A stretch of DNA of 17,499 nt from Gallionella sp. Its GTDB lineage: Bacteria > Pseudomonadota > Gammaproteobacteria > Burkholderiales > Gallionellaceae. The translations under genes were made by a program, and so were the position numbers. The stretch spans positions 1 to 17,499 of the forward strand of contig JANYHX010000101.1 of the NCBI GenBank assembly GCA_025362155.1, given 5' to 3'. The notes under the pieces are model-generated. The model worked only from the letters and a program-made list of their open reading frames with translations. It was not told the origin of the DNA and did not search any database. Below are positions 1 through 6,748 of the stretch, in pieces (the first letter of the stretch is position 1; every line of letters starts with the position of its first letter).

Positions 1-1
1 A

Positions 2-817
2 ACCGGTGACCAAGGTGTGTTCAGTACCCGTATCGCGTATGTGAACCGGCAGGGACAGAAGTTCAGCCTGATCGTGGCGGATAGCGACGGCTACAACGAA
101 CAAACCGTGCTGGCGCAAAACGAGCCCATCATGTCGCCGAGCTGGTCGCCGGATGGTAGCCATCTTGCGTATGTCAGCTTCGAAACCGGACATGCAGCCA
201 TTTATGTGCAATCGCTTTACAACAATCAGCGCACGCTGCTGGCCAATTTTCGCGGCAGCAATAGCGCCCCGGCCTGGTCGCCGGATGGCAAACAATTAGC
301 TATTGTTTTGACCCGCGACGGCAGTTCGCAGATTTACCTGATACGCCCGGACGGCAGCGGCGTGCGCCGCATTACATTCAGTGGCGTAATTGATACCGAG
401 CCTAATTTCTCTCCAGACGGACAATCTCTGTTGTTCACCTCGGATCGTGGCGGCAGTGCGCAAATTTATCGTATGTCCGCCGAGGGCGGCGCAGAGCAGC
501 GCATGACATTTGGCCAAGGCAATAATTTTTCGCCTCGTTACAGTCCAGATGGAAAAGGTTTTGTCTATGCGCATTTTACCAACGGAAAATTTTATATTGC
601 CGCGCAGGATTTTCAGACTGGACAAGTAGAAATTCTCACTGCTGGTGGGTGGGAGAAAAAACCCAGTTTTGCGCCGAACGGGAAACTTATCCTGTTTGCC
701 AGCGAGGCACGGGGTCGTGGTATATTGGCAACTGTGTCCAGCGATGGGCGAGTGCAGCAACATATGTTCACCCAACATGGCGATGCGCGTGAACCCGTAT
801 GGGGGCCGCACCTGTAG
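2..817 (+). CDS. tolB: TolB, Tol-Pal system periplasmic protein, 5' partial
   Basis: C-terminal part of TolB; the reading frame is open from base 2, so the gene starts before the window. TolB is a periplasmic beta-propeller that works with the TolQRA motor and Pal to keep the outer membrane drawn in during division. The visible 272 codons contain five to six propeller blades marked by repeated SPDG-type turns ([50 protein letters not shown]) and end with the usual WGPHL-like tail. The N-terminal domain and signal peptide lie outside. A GTG at 17 is an internal codon, not the start. pal follows 38 bases later on the same strand, the standard tol-pal order. Confidence 0.96.
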   Translation, partial: TGDQGVFSTRIAYVNRQGQKFSLIVADSDGYNEQTVLAQNEPIMSPSWSPDGSHLAYVSFETGHAAIYVQSLYNNQRTLLANFRGSNSAPAWSPDGKQLAIVLTRDGSSQIYLIRPDGSGVRRITFSGVIDTEPNFSPDGQSLLFTSDRGGSAQIYRMSAEGGAEQRMTFGQGNNFSPRYSPDGKGFVYAHFTNGKFYIAAQDFQTGQVEILTAGGWEKKPSFAPNGKLILFASEARGRGILATVSSDGRVQQHMFTQHGDAREPVWGPHL

Positions 818-855
818 AAGTTCCTGTAGTAAACAAACCTAGCAAAAGGAGAAGC

Positions 856-1377
856 ATGATGAAGAAGCTTGTTATTAGTATTGTATTGGTGAATTTACTG
901 GTCGCCTGTGCTAACCAACCACCCAAGACACCTGAAGCTACGGCACCAGTGCCTGCGCCTGCTGCACCCGAAACCACAACCGCACCGGAAGCCTCTACTA
1001 CTACAACTCCCTTGGCGGATGTTGATCCCTTGAGCGACGCAGCCGGTCTGCTAGCCAAGCGCAGCATTTATTATCCTTTCGATGTTTCTGCGGTACAGGA
1101 TGCCGACAAACCAATCGTGGAAGCGCATGCAAAATATTTGAGTGAGCACCCCGATCGCAAAGTTCACGTGGAAGGTAATACCGATGAACGTGGCAGTAAT
1201 GAATATAACCTGGCGCTCGGCCAGCGTCGTGCGGATAGTGTGAAACAGATGCTCATTGTAGGCGGCGCAAAAGCCAGCCAGATTGAAACTGCTAGCTATG
1301 GCGAAGAAAAGCCTAAAGGGACTGGCCATGACGAGGCTGCATGGTCGCAAAATCGCCGCAGTGATATTAAGTATTGA
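856..1377 (+). CDS. pal: Pal, peptidoglycan-associated lipoprotein
   Basis: 173-residue outer-membrane lipoprotein that binds peptidoglycan through an OmpA-like domain and partners with TolB and TolA. The start is the ATG at 856 (MMKKLVIS), preceded by a good AAAGGAGA ribosome site; an upstream in-frame opening to 799 overlaps tolB and lacks such a site. A hydrophobic leader ends in the lipobox LLVAC, with Cys18 as the lipidated residue. A Pro/Ala/Thr-rich linker (about 20-55) follows. The OmpA_C domain (about 68-173) shows YYPFDVSAV, VEGNTDERGSNEYN (Asp110 and Arg112 fit the diaminopimelate-binding pair), LGQRRADSVK and NRRSDIKY. Length and layout are normal for the family. Confidence 0.97.
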   Translation: MMKKLVISIVLVNLLVACANQPPKTPEATAPVPAPAAPETTTAPEASTTTTPLADVDPLSDAAGLLAKRSIYYPFDVSAVQDADKPIVEAHAKYLSEHPDRKVHVEGNTDERGSNEYNLALGQRRADSVKQMLIVGGAKASQIETASYGEEKPKGTGHDEAAWSQNRRSDIKY

Positions 1378-1385
1378 TAGTAACC

Positions 1386-2159
1386 ATGCTGAAGCAACGC
1401 GCGCTCTTGCTGTTGAGTCTGTGTGCCAGTCTTTCTGCGCAAGCGGGATTGCTGGAGGACGATGATGCACGGGAACAAATCAAGCAGCTCGAGACGCGCG
1501 TAGTGAAGCTGGAGGACGCGGCCAAACAGCAAACAAAAGCCATGCTGGATATGCAAGGCCAGATTGAAGCGCTGAATACGGAAATCCGCAAACTGCGCGG
1601 CCAGAATGAAGAAATAGCGCATGGCTTGCAAGATGCTGAAAAACGCCAAAAAGATTTTTATGTGGATCTGGATACACGGGTACGCCATTTTGAATCGACA
1701 GAAGAAGCAAGCAAAGAAGCTGCAGCCGCAGTCGCAGTCGCCAAACCTGTTGCTACTCCTGCCGCTGTCGAGTTACCTGCCCCCGTCTCAGAAGCGCGTG
1801 CGCTGGAATCTGCCTACGATTTATACAAGATTGGTAACCAGGCGGAGGCGGTCAAGGCATTCCAGGAGTTTCTTAAAAAATATCCCGATTCAGTTCATGT
1901 TCCCAATGTGAATTATTGGCTGGGCAATGCACAGTATGCGCAAAAGGATTATCCGGGCGCGCTGGATAGTTATCTTGGATTGCTCAAGGATTATCCGGAC
2001 ACACCAAAAACGCCCGATGTGTTATTGGCAATAGCGGAGTGCCAGCAAAAGTTGAAACGGCCTATCCCCGCGCACAAAACGCTTAGTCAACTGATAGCCA
2101 AATATCCAGCCAGCGCAGCTGCTGCTCAAGCCAGAAAATTGCTCGCTGATACCAAGTAG
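1386..2159 (+). CDS. cpoB: CpoB (YbgF), Tol-Pal-associated periplasmic coiled-coil/TPR protein
   Basis: 257-residue periplasmic protein of the Tol-Pal operon; in Escherichia coli CpoB links peptidoglycan synthesis to outer-membrane constriction. The ATG at 1386 gives a clean signal peptide (residues 1-20, ending AQA). A charged heptad-rich coiled coil (about 28-105) follows, then an Ala/Pro/Val linker (111-135) and TPR repeats (about 138-255) with AYDLYKIGNQAEAVKAFQEF, YWLGNAQYAQKDYPGALDSY and a third repeat. It lies 8 bases after pal with no strong Shine-Dalgarno sequence, which suggests translational coupling. A longer opening from TTG at 1374 would overlap pal and spoil the signal peptide. 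Confidence 0.95.
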   Translation: MLKQRALLLLSLCASLSAQAGLLEDDDAREQIKQLETRVVKLEDAAKQQTKAMLDMQGQIEALNTEIRKLRGQNEEIAHGLQDAEKRQKDFYVDLDTRVRHFESTEEASKEAAAAVAVAKPVATPAAVELPAPVSEARALESAYDLYKIGNQAEAVKAFQEFLKKYPDSVHVPNVNYWLGNAQYAQKDYPGALDSYLGLLKDYPDTPKTPDVLLAIAECQQKLKRPIPAHKTLSQLIAKYPASAAAAQARKLLADTK

Positions 2160-2166
2160 TCTTCCC

Positions 2167-2823
2167 ATGCCGCAAGATACAGGCGTGCAACTGCGCATCA
2201 CTGAAATTTTTTATTCCCTGCAAGGTGAAACCACTCGCGTTGGCCTGCCCACGGTATTTGTCCGTCTGACTGGCTGCCCGTTACGCTGTACCTATTGCGA
2301 CACAGCGTATGCTTTTACGGGCGGGAAAAATATGAGTTTGACTCACATTCTTCAACAGGTTGCCGATTATGCGCCGCACTATGTGACGGTCACCGGCGGT
2401 GAACCGCTGGCGCAAAAAAACTGCCTGCCTTTGCTGCACGCTTTGTGTGATGCGGGCTACCAGGTATCTCTGGAAACTGGCGGGGCGCTGAACATCAGCG
2501 CAGTGGATGCACGAGTGATGCGCGTGGTGGATATCAAAACCCCGGCGTCCGGTGAAGTGGAAAAAAATCGTTGGGAAAATTTAGCGCTGTTGACTCAACA
2601 CGACGAAATAAAATTTGTGTTGTGCGATGAGAATGATTACCAATGGGCGAAGCAAATTTTGCAGCAACATCAACTGGCCGAGAAATGCACCGTGTTATTT
2701 TCGCCAGCCCACGATGCGCTGAACGCCACCCAATTGGCTGACTGGATATTGCACGATCATTTGCCGGTGCGCATGCAACTTCAGATGCATAAAATTTTAT
2801 GGCACAACACGCCCGGCCACTGA
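2167..2823 (+). CDS. queE: QueE, 7-carboxy-7-deazaguanine synthase (radical SAM)
   Basis: 218-residue radical SAM enzyme that converts 6-carboxy-tetrahydropterin to 7-carboxy-7-deazaguanine, a step towards preQ0 and queuosine in tRNA. The N-terminus has the FYSLQGET substrate region, then the QueE form of the iron-sulfur motif with Cys37, Cys41 and Cys44 (CPLRCTYCD). The SAM-binding TVTGGEP motif is at about 74-80. Length is normal for the short QueE type. It begins 7 bases after cpoB and ends 2 bases before queC, so it is expected to be read as part of the tol-pal message. No preQ1 riboswitch was recognised upstream, though the gene has no leader of its own. Confidence 0.95.
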   Translation: MPQDTGVQLRITEIFYSLQGETTRVGLPTVFVRLTGCPLRCTYCDTAYAFTGGKNMSLTHILQQVADYAPHYVTVTGGEPLAQKNCLPLLHALCDAGYQVSLETGGALNISAVDARVMRVVDIKTPASGEVEKNRWENLALLTQHDEIKFVLCDENDYQWAKQILQQHQLAEKCTVLFSPAHDALNATQLADWILHDHLPVRMQLQMHKILWHNTPGH

Positions 2824-2825
2824 GG

Positions 2826-3500
2826 ATGAAAAACGCAGTAGTGCTTTTATCGGGCGGCATGGATTCCGCGACTGTGCTGGCGATGGCGCGTATGCAGGGC
2901 TATACCTGTTGCGCCTTGAGTGTCGATTACGGGCAGCGTCACCACGCCGAACTGGCTGCCGCGCAACGCGTGGCGCAAACGCTGGGCGCGCATGAACATC
3001 GCGTGGTGAAGATTGACCTCACCGGATTTGGCGGCTCGGCGCTCACCGATAACAACATCGCGGTTCCGCAACACGCCACTACAGGCATTCCGCTTACTTA
3101 TGTGCCCGCACGCAACACCATCATGCTGTCGCTGGCACTGGCGTGGGCAGAGGTGTTGCACGCGCAGGACATTTTTATCGGAGTGAACGCGGTCGATTAT
3201 TCCGGCTATCCAGATTGCCGTCCCGCCTTCATTGAGGCGTTCGAGCGCATGGGGAATCTCGCCACCAAAGCAGCTGTGGAAGGACATCCACTTACCGTGC
3301 ATGCGCCGCTGCTGAATATGAGCAAAGCAGAAATCATTCGCCAAGGGCAGGCATTGCGCATCGATTTTGCGCAGACTGTTTCCTGTTATCAGGCCGACGA
3401 AGAAGGGCGCGCCTGCGGTGTTTGCGACTCCTGCCGCTTACGCCGCGCCGGATTTTTTGCTGCCGGTGTAAATGATCCGACAGCGTATCGCCTAACATAG
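2826..3500 (+). CDS. queC: QueC, 7-cyano-7-deazaguanine synthase
   Basis: 224-residue ATP-dependent enzyme that turns the QueE product into preQ0. The PP-loop SGGMDS is at residues 9-14; [20 protein letters not shown] and [17 protein letters not shown] are family hallmarks. A C-terminal zinc-site cluster (Cys in TVSCY plus the three Cys of ACGVCDSC) is intact. The ATG at 2826 starts two bases after the queE stop, and the GAGG across that stop can serve as ribosome site. An in-frame opening back to 2799 only overlaps queE. It is the last gene of the tol-pal-que run; the next element is the tRNA promoter. Confidence 0.96.
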   Translation: MKNAVVLLSGGMDSATVLAMARMQGYTCCALSVDYGQRHHAELAAAQRVAQTLGAHEHRVVKIDLTGFGGSALTDNNIAVPQHATTGIPLTYVPARNTIMLSLALAWAEVLHAQDIFIGVNAVDYSGYPDCRPAFIEAFERMGNLATKAAVEGHPLTVHAPLLNMSKAEIIRQGQALRIDFAQTVSCYQADEEGRACGVCDSCRLRRAGFFAAGVNDPTAYRLT

Positions 3501-3529
3501 TCATGCTAATTTTGTGTACCGTTTTTGCG

Positions 3530-3557
3530 TTGACAGTGCAGTCCATATCCGTATAAT
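3530..3557 (+). promoter_or_regulatory. Sigma-70 promoter for the tRNA-Lys/tRNA-Thr pair
   Basis: A perfect -35 box TTGACA (3530-3535) and a perfect -10 box TATAAT (3552-3557) are separated by 16 bases. The -10 box is followed by a GC-rich stretch (TCGCGCTC), as expected for the discriminator of a stable-RNA promoter under stringent control. The tRNA-Lys gene starts 17 bases after the -10 box. The boxes are seen directly; the stringent control is inferred. Confidence 0.85.
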
Positions 3558-3574
3558 TCGCGCTCCTTTGCGAG

Positions 3575-3650
3575 GGGTCGTTAGCTCAGCCGGTAGAGCA
3601 GCGGACTTTTAATCCGTTGGTCGCCAGTTCGAATCTGGCACGACCCACCA
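3575..3650 (+). tRNA. tRNA-Lys (anticodon UUU)
   Basis: 76-base cloverleaf including encoded CCA. The acceptor arm GGGTCGT pairs with ACGACCC, the D arm holds AGCTC...GAGC, the anticodon stem is GGACT/AATCC-like with loop CTTTTAA giving anticodon TTT, and the T arm carries GTTCGAATC. First gene of a two-tRNA transcript. Confidence 0.97.
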
Positions 3651-3683
3651 GCTTGCAAAAGAGCTTCAAGTTTTTCCTGTAAT

Positions 3684-3759
3684 GCCGCTTTAGCTCAGTT
3701 GGTAGAGCAACCGCCTTGTAAGCGGTAGGTCGTCAGTTCGAATCCGACAAGCGGCACCA
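3684..3759 (+). tRNA. tRNA-Thr (anticodon UGU)
   Basis: 76-base cloverleaf including encoded CCA. The acceptor arm GCCGCTT pairs with AAGCGGC, the anticodon stem is CCGCC/GGCGG-like with loop CTTGTAA giving anticodon TGT, and the T arm is GTTCGAATC. It lies 33 bases after tRNA-Lys with no promoter between. Accessory DNA begins just downstream, which makes this gene a possible past integration target, although no second copy of its 3' end was found in the window. Confidence 0.97.
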
Positions 3760-3769
3760 TTATCTATAA

Positions 3770-3795
3770 GGCTTGCAGCGATGCAGGTCTTTTTT
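3770..3795 (+). terminator. Rho-independent terminator after the tRNA pair
   Basis: An 8-base-pair stem GGCTTGCA/TGCAGGTC (two G-T wobbles) is closed by the GNRA-type loop GCGA and followed by six T (3790-3795). It begins 11 bases after the tRNA-Thr CCA end, so it would end the tRNA transcript. Confidence 0.8.
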
Positions 3796-3879
3796 ACGCC
3801 TAGCAGTTTTGTGTCCGTGTAGGCGCAGTGTAGGATTTGCCGGAATGTGTGGCTTCACTTGCCACGCGCCCACAAATAG

Positions 3880-3909
3880 AAAAACCGCCAGGCTATCTCT
3901 AGCGGCGGT
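3880..3909 (-). terminator. Rho-independent terminator, leftward
   Basis: Read on the minus strand: stem ACCGCC/GGCGGT (6 pairs, 3904-3909 with 3884-3889), an inner stem GCTA/TAGC with loop (3892-3903), and a run of five T ending at 3880. It would stop leftward transcripts coming from the istB side before they reach the tRNA genes. Confidence 0.7.
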
Positions 3910-3912
3910 GGC

Positions 3913-3999
3913 CTATTGTCTCCATTCAATCCATGACATGCTATGAGGGGTGCGCACGCTCCATGCTGTCCAGATAGATGAATCCAAACATAGCCCCAT
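3913..3999 (-). CDS. Possible 28-residue Trp-rich small ORF ending at a terminator
   Basis: The minus-strand ATG at 3999 opens a 28-codon frame rich in tryptophan (SIWTAWSV and MSWIEWRQ) whose TAG stop lies only three bases before the stem of the leftward terminator. The tight stop-to-terminator spacing is what a real 3' gene end looks like. However, there is no good ribosome site (only GAG in GTGAGTTG), the frame is short, and no family is recognised. It may be the tail of a gene cut by the IS21-type insertion, since the same frame is interrupted by a stop at 4021. Confidence 0.2.
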   Translation of the reverse strand: MGLCLDSSIWTAWSVRTPHSMSWIEWRQ

Positions 4000-4230
4000 C
4001 AACTCACTGCATGAGGTGTATCAAACCGCTTTCCCCGTTGACCGCTCAGTCACGGCGCTTGCAATTAACCCCGCAAGCCCCGCGCCTTCGCTAGCGTAGT
4101 AGTATGTTCGTGCCGACTGAATATTGACCCAGGTCCTGTCGCTGTATTTTGAGCCAACAGCTGTGGATAAGTGTACCAAATAGCTGGTTCTTGAAGTTCT
4201 CCTTTTCATTTTTCTATACGCCACCAGAAT

Positions 4231-4279
4231 GCGAGAGGGAACTCGCGATGGGCGTAACCCGTAGCGAATCCCCTCTCGC
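4231..4279. repeat. 49-base imperfect inverted repeat (hairpin) just after istB
   Basis: Two 22-base arms (4231-4252 and 4258-4279) pair at 19 of 22 positions around the loop CGTAA: nine outer pairs GCGAGAGGG/CCCTCTCGC, then TCGC/GCGA, then GGG/CCC, with three single mismatches and one G-T wobble. It sits six bases past the istB stop on the minus strand. No T-run follows on either side, so it is not a standard terminator. It may be a processed 3' structure or part of the element end. Confidence 0.75.
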
Positions 4280-4285
4280 CCCAAC

Positions 4286-4719
4286 TCAGAACGGCTCGTC
4301 AGCCGGAACCTCTTTGCTTCCTTTGTGTTTTTGCTCCCCCGATTTGATGCGCGACTTCGCAGCCATACTGCTGTGCTGGAACCGGTATGACTCATTCCCC
4401 GTCTCTACGATATGGCAGTGATGGGTGAGTCGATCCAGTAGCGCGCCGTGGTCATCTTGGCATCACCGAACACGCTCGACCATTCCGAGAAGCTCAGGTT
4501 CGTGGTGATGATCACGCTCGTGTGCTCGTACAGTTTGGACAGCAGATGAAACAGCAAGGCACCGCCGACCTGGCTGAACGGCAGGTATCCAAGTTCATCG
4601 AGAATGACCATATCCATACGCATCAAGCTCAGCGCAAGCCGACCAGCCTTGCCGTCGCGCTTCTCCCGTTCCAGCACATTGACCAGATCCACCGTGGAGT
4701 AGAAGCGCACTTTTCCATG
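4286..4719 (-). pseudogene. istB: IstB-like ATPase of an IS21-family element, truncated and frameshifted
   Basis: Remnant of the IS21 helper ATPase. The minus strand from 4719 reads [14 protein letters not shown], then [16 protein letters not shown] (Walker B region), [22 protein letters not shown] and GDAKMTTA, all typical of IstB. The first roughly 100 residues, including the Walker A loop, are missing, and a stop lies just upstream near 4744. At 4439-4447 a GC-repeat puts the frame out: the next codons read ARYWIDSP, but shifting gives [19 protein letters not shown] and continues to a stop at 4286-4288. No istA is present. The element is therefore dead. Confidence in family is high; the exact break points are inferred. 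Confidence 0.88.
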
Positions 4720-4760
4720 TCTTGCTTTTATTATTGCACAGCGTTAGCCGGGCTAATCGG

Positions 4761-5048
4761 TCAGGCGGCCAGCCTTTCCAGCGGCTTTATTTTCGGGCTT
4801 GGCTGTTGCTCGGCTTGCCACAAGTCCCACTGTGTTTGCATTCCAAGCCAAACATCGGGGGAAGTGCTAAGCCATGCCGAGAGGCGCAAGGCCATCCCCG
4901 CCGTTACTCCGGCCTTGCCGTTCAGTACTTTGGATAGCGTGACGCGGGATACCTTTAATGCCTGTGCCGCGCTCGTTATCGTCATGTCTTCCGGTATCCA
5001 TTCCCGTAATACTTCGCCGGGGTGTGCTGGGTTGTGCATTCTGCTCAT
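4761..5048 (-). CDS. higA: HigA antitoxin (XRE-type helix-turn-helix)
   Basis: 95-residue antitoxin of a type II system that binds HigB and represses the shared promoter. It opens with MHNPAHPGEVL, the family signature, followed by a helix-turn-helix (about 25-60: ITSAAQALKVSRVTLSKVLN) and the WLSTSPDVWLGMQ segment. The ATG at 5048 is preferred because an AGGAG lies 9 bases upstream (5058-5062); an in-frame TTG at 5054 is only 3 bases from it. That ribosome site overlaps the higB stop, coupling the two genes. Toxin first, antitoxin second is the normal hig order. The gene ends 41 bases from the istB remnant. Confidence 0.92.
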   Translation of the reverse strand: MSRMHNPAHPGEVLREWIPEDMTITSAAQALKVSRVTLSKVLNGKAGVTAGMALRLSAWLSTSPDVWLGMQTQWDLWQAEQQPSPKIKPLERLAA

Positions 5049-5060
5049 TTTCAATATCTC

Positions 5061-5339
5061 CTAGTGGTAGTCCTGATAATCAACCAGCTCGGCATCGTCA
5101 CCCTCAAAGGTGAATGTCATACGCCAGTTCCCGTTTACCGTCACAGAATAATGCCCGGCAAGGTTGCCAGTCAGCGGGTGAAATCTCCAGCCTGGTGCGT
5201 TCATGTCATCCGGTCGCTTTGCGCTGTCCAACATGGTCAACATTATGCGCAGCTTTCCGGCATGGTGAGGCTGTATGCCAGCCTTGCTCCCTTTTCGGAA
5301 GAATGTCTCAAGCCCCTTGTGGCGAAACGTCCTAATCAT
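5061..5339 (-). CDS. higB: HigB toxin, ribosome-dependent mRNA endonuclease (RelE superfamily)
   Basis: 92-residue toxin expected to cleave mRNA on the ribosome when HigA is lost. It starts MIRTFRHKGLETFF and contains the family block GWRFHPLTG (His54), GHYSVTVNGNWRMTFTFE (Arg73) and the terminal VDYQDYH, in which Asp90-Tyr91-His92 match the catalytic C-terminus known from HigB proteins. Length is standard and there is no frame break, so the toxin looks functional. The predicted promoter lies so close that the message would be nearly leaderless. Neighbours are a dead istB and a dead restriction gene, so this is the one intact module of the region. Confidence 0.93.
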   Translation of the reverse strand: MIRTFRHKGLETFFRKGSKAGIQPHHAGKLRIMLTMLDSAKRPDDMNAPGWRFHPLTGNLAGHYSVTVNGNWRMTFTFEGDDAELVDYQDYH

Positions 5340-5346
5340 GGTGTAA

Positions 5347-5375
5347 ACTGTAAACTGTTAATTAACGATTGTCAA
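5347..5375 (-). promoter_or_regulatory. higBA promoter with palindromic operator
   Basis: On the minus strand a perfect -35 TTGACA (5370-5375) and a -10-like TACAGT (5347-5352) are spaced by 17 bases. Between them lies the perfect 10-base palindrome GTTAATTAAC (5357-5366), a likely HigA operator. Further repeats are GTAAACT twice in tandem (5343-5356) and AACGATT twice (near 5364 and 5384). Transcription would start about at the higB ATG. Box positions are seen; function is inferred. Confidence 0.55.
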
Positions 5376-5381
5376 CATAAA

Positions 5382-5510
5382 TCAACGATTCACTACATGC
5401 AAACTGGCTTTTGCTGGCACAAATTTAATCCCGGCTTCGTTCAATATCCACGCTTCAATTTTGACGTGCCACAGGTGTAGCAAGTCGAGTTCCCTCTGTA
5501 TGTGCAGCGT
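5382..5510 (-). other. Unrecognised coding-like tail between higB and the restriction remnant
   Basis: The minus strand reads LPAHTLHIQRELDLLHLWHV, KIEAWILNEAGIKFVPAKA and SLHVVNR, then stops at 5382. This looks more protein-like than the frame used by the restriction remnant over the same bases (which ends at 5455), and it lies in the same frame as the N-terminal half of that remnant. It could be the far end of another gene joined by deletion, or a chance reading. No family is recognised. Confidence 0.2.
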
Positions 5511-6212
5511 GTGTGCGGGTAAAGTGTGCCGCAGTGCTATTACAACGTGCGGCAAACAGGCCATAGCAAATGGTCTGCGCATACATGTCGCCGAATTGTT
5601 CCGCCGTGAGGTCATGCAGCAGCACTTTGCGGAAGCCATCCATCTGCTCATGCAATGTGCCGTGTTCGCCCTCTTCCGCAAAGGTCTTGCCGATGATGGT
5701 GCGGATCAAGCGTGCCAGCGCAGCCATTCGTGTGGCGAGTTCCTTGGGGCTGGAGATGACGGGGATGTTTTCGGCGAAGAATGCCTGCAACAACTCGGCG
5801 AGCTGCTGCGCTCCATCAGCCTCTGCCCGCAATTTGCCTGCGGCTTGGCAAGGCGTGCAGACAGGCGCAATTCGCCGCTGACATACCAGCGGAATTCCAG
5901 ATAGTCGGTGAGGATAAGATTGGCAAGGCCGTCGCGATAGCGCTTGAGCTGTTCGCTTTTCGCAGCGTCATCAAGCGAGACGCCGATGTCCTTGGTTTCG
6001 ACAAAACCCAGCGGAATATCTTTACGGGTGATGATGTAATCCGGCGCGCCGCATTTGATGCGCTTGGGTTCGTTGGTGGCAGTGATGCCGGGGTGGAATG
6101 CTTCGAGCAGGTCTTTCAGCGCAGGGCGGTGAGTATGTTCGGTGGCGTTGCCTGCCTTGTAGGCGTGCTCAATTTTCGCCAGATAGTCTTTGAAAATCGC
6201 GTTATCAACCAC
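5455..6212 (-). pseudogene. Restriction enzyme remnant: PD-(D/E)xK nuclease end of a type IIG/ISP-like restriction-methylase
   Basis: Starts at GTG 6212 after a GGAG ribosome site (VDNAIFKDYLAKIEHAY). Residues about 55-75 give GAPDYII...GFVETKDIG, a PD-(D/E)xK nuclease core with Asp58, Glu72 and Lys74. The frame then slips by one base near 5845-5855, in the GCAGGCAAATT stretch: before it LRLSARLAKPQ, after it in the next frame LRAEADGAQQLAELLQAFF through DMYAQTICYGLFAARCNS, the conserved lead-in to the methyltransferase part. The frame ends at 5455 at about 250 residues, whereas relatives run to roughly 1000, so the whole methyltransferase and target-recognition part is gone. Without its methylase the gene would be useless or harmful, which fits its decay. 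Confidence 0.8.
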
Positions 6213-6398
6213 CGTCTCCGCCCCTTTGTTTTTCTGTTTGCAACACAGTCAGGCAATCTGCTATCGAGCAAGCTCAATGCAGAATTGACACCGCGCCAGT
6301 GTATAGGATGCGGGTGATGTCGTAAAATCTGCTGCCATATGTCACTCACACGCGTGCTCCAGAAATAATTCAAGGAGATTGCCTGGAAATGTGGTGAA

Positions 6399-6425
6399 TT
6401 GACTGGTAAACCATTCAAGCATAAT
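6399..6425 (+). promoter_or_regulatory. Candidate promoter for the small secreted protein
   Basis: TTGACT (6399-6404) and CATAAT (6420-6425) each match five of six consensus bases, but the 15-base spacing is short. It lies 57 bases ahead of the ATG at 6482 in an AT-rich stretch. The segment 6213-6398 before it shows no gene. Confidence 0.35.
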
Positions 6426-6481
6426 TTAAAGTTAGATGTGGGTGAAGCGGTTTATCAAACTACAAATTTGCGGAGGTTGAG

Positions 6482-6694
6482 ATGAAAAAAATTCTTTTGG
6501 TAGTGTGCTTGTGCGCTTCAAGTGCTGCGTTTGCAACGCCTGCAATCTGGACGGGAAACAAACAAAAAATTGAAACGCCGAGTGGTGGAACAAAGTGGAA
6601 GTGTGAATATAAAATAGCCTACACCATGCAGATGATCCTGTTCTGGCGGACATTTTCTGATGCATGCCCATCTGAGGTGGAGGTTTATTTTTAA
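6482..6694 (+). CDS. Small exported protein with a Cys pair, function unknown
   Basis: 70 residues; the ATG at 6482 follows a GGAGG ribosome site. A clear signal peptide (1-18, cut after AFA) leaves a mature chain of about 52 residues with WTGNKQKIETPSGGTKWKCE and FWRTFSDACPSEVEVYF. The two mature cysteines (Cys41 and Cys62) could form a disulfide in the periplasm or outside. It resembles small hypothetical secreted proteins with a C-E-Y...FWR...CP pattern, but I know no assigned function. The opposite strand has only a weaker overlapping frame. It lies in the accessory region. Confidence 0.7.
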   Translation: MKKILLVVCLCASSAAFATPAIWTGNKQKIETPSGGTKWKCEYKIAYTMQMILFWRTFSDACPSEVEVYF

Positions 6695-6748
6695 GGATGC
6701 GTAAATTGTTTTGGGGCTACGGGGGCAGGAGATGATTGTGAGATTGTG

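Larger units (their letters stand above)
3760..4285. other. Gene-poor stretch between tRNA-Thr and the istB remnant
   Basis: About 525 bases with no gene that can be supported with confidence. It holds the tRNA terminator, a small hairpin (GTGTGGC/GCCACGC at 3847-3867), a leftward terminator (3880-3909), a possible 28-codon ORF, and sequence that reads on the minus strand like the non-coding end of an IS21-type element (GGGTCAATATTCAG at 4117-4130, then TGTGGATAAG near 4160). A minus-strand opening at 4021-4395 overlaps istB in another frame and is not considered a gene. The exact insertion sequence end could not be placed. Confidence 0.5.

Noticed and set aside
3684..3759. Integration (att) site at the tRNA-Thr 3' end
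   Set aside because: No second copy of the tRNA 3' sequence and no integrase gene were found in the window, so integration is only a possibility.
4021..4395. 124-codon minus-strand opening overlapping the istB end
   Set aside because: Its first third is istB read in the wrong frame and the remainder covers the hairpin and the non-coding insertion sequence end; no family features and no ribosome site.
4744..4756. Inverted repeat TTAGCC-G-GGCTAA after higA as a terminator
   Set aside because: The stem is short and no T-run follows on either strand.
5049..5054. TTG start for higA
   Set aside because: Only 3 bases from the AGGAG; the ATG at 5048 has a 9-base spacing and gives the usual family start.
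6116..6418. 100-codon minus-strand opening upstream of the restriction remnant
   Set aside because: More than a third overlaps the restriction gene in another frame and the rest shows no recognisable motif.
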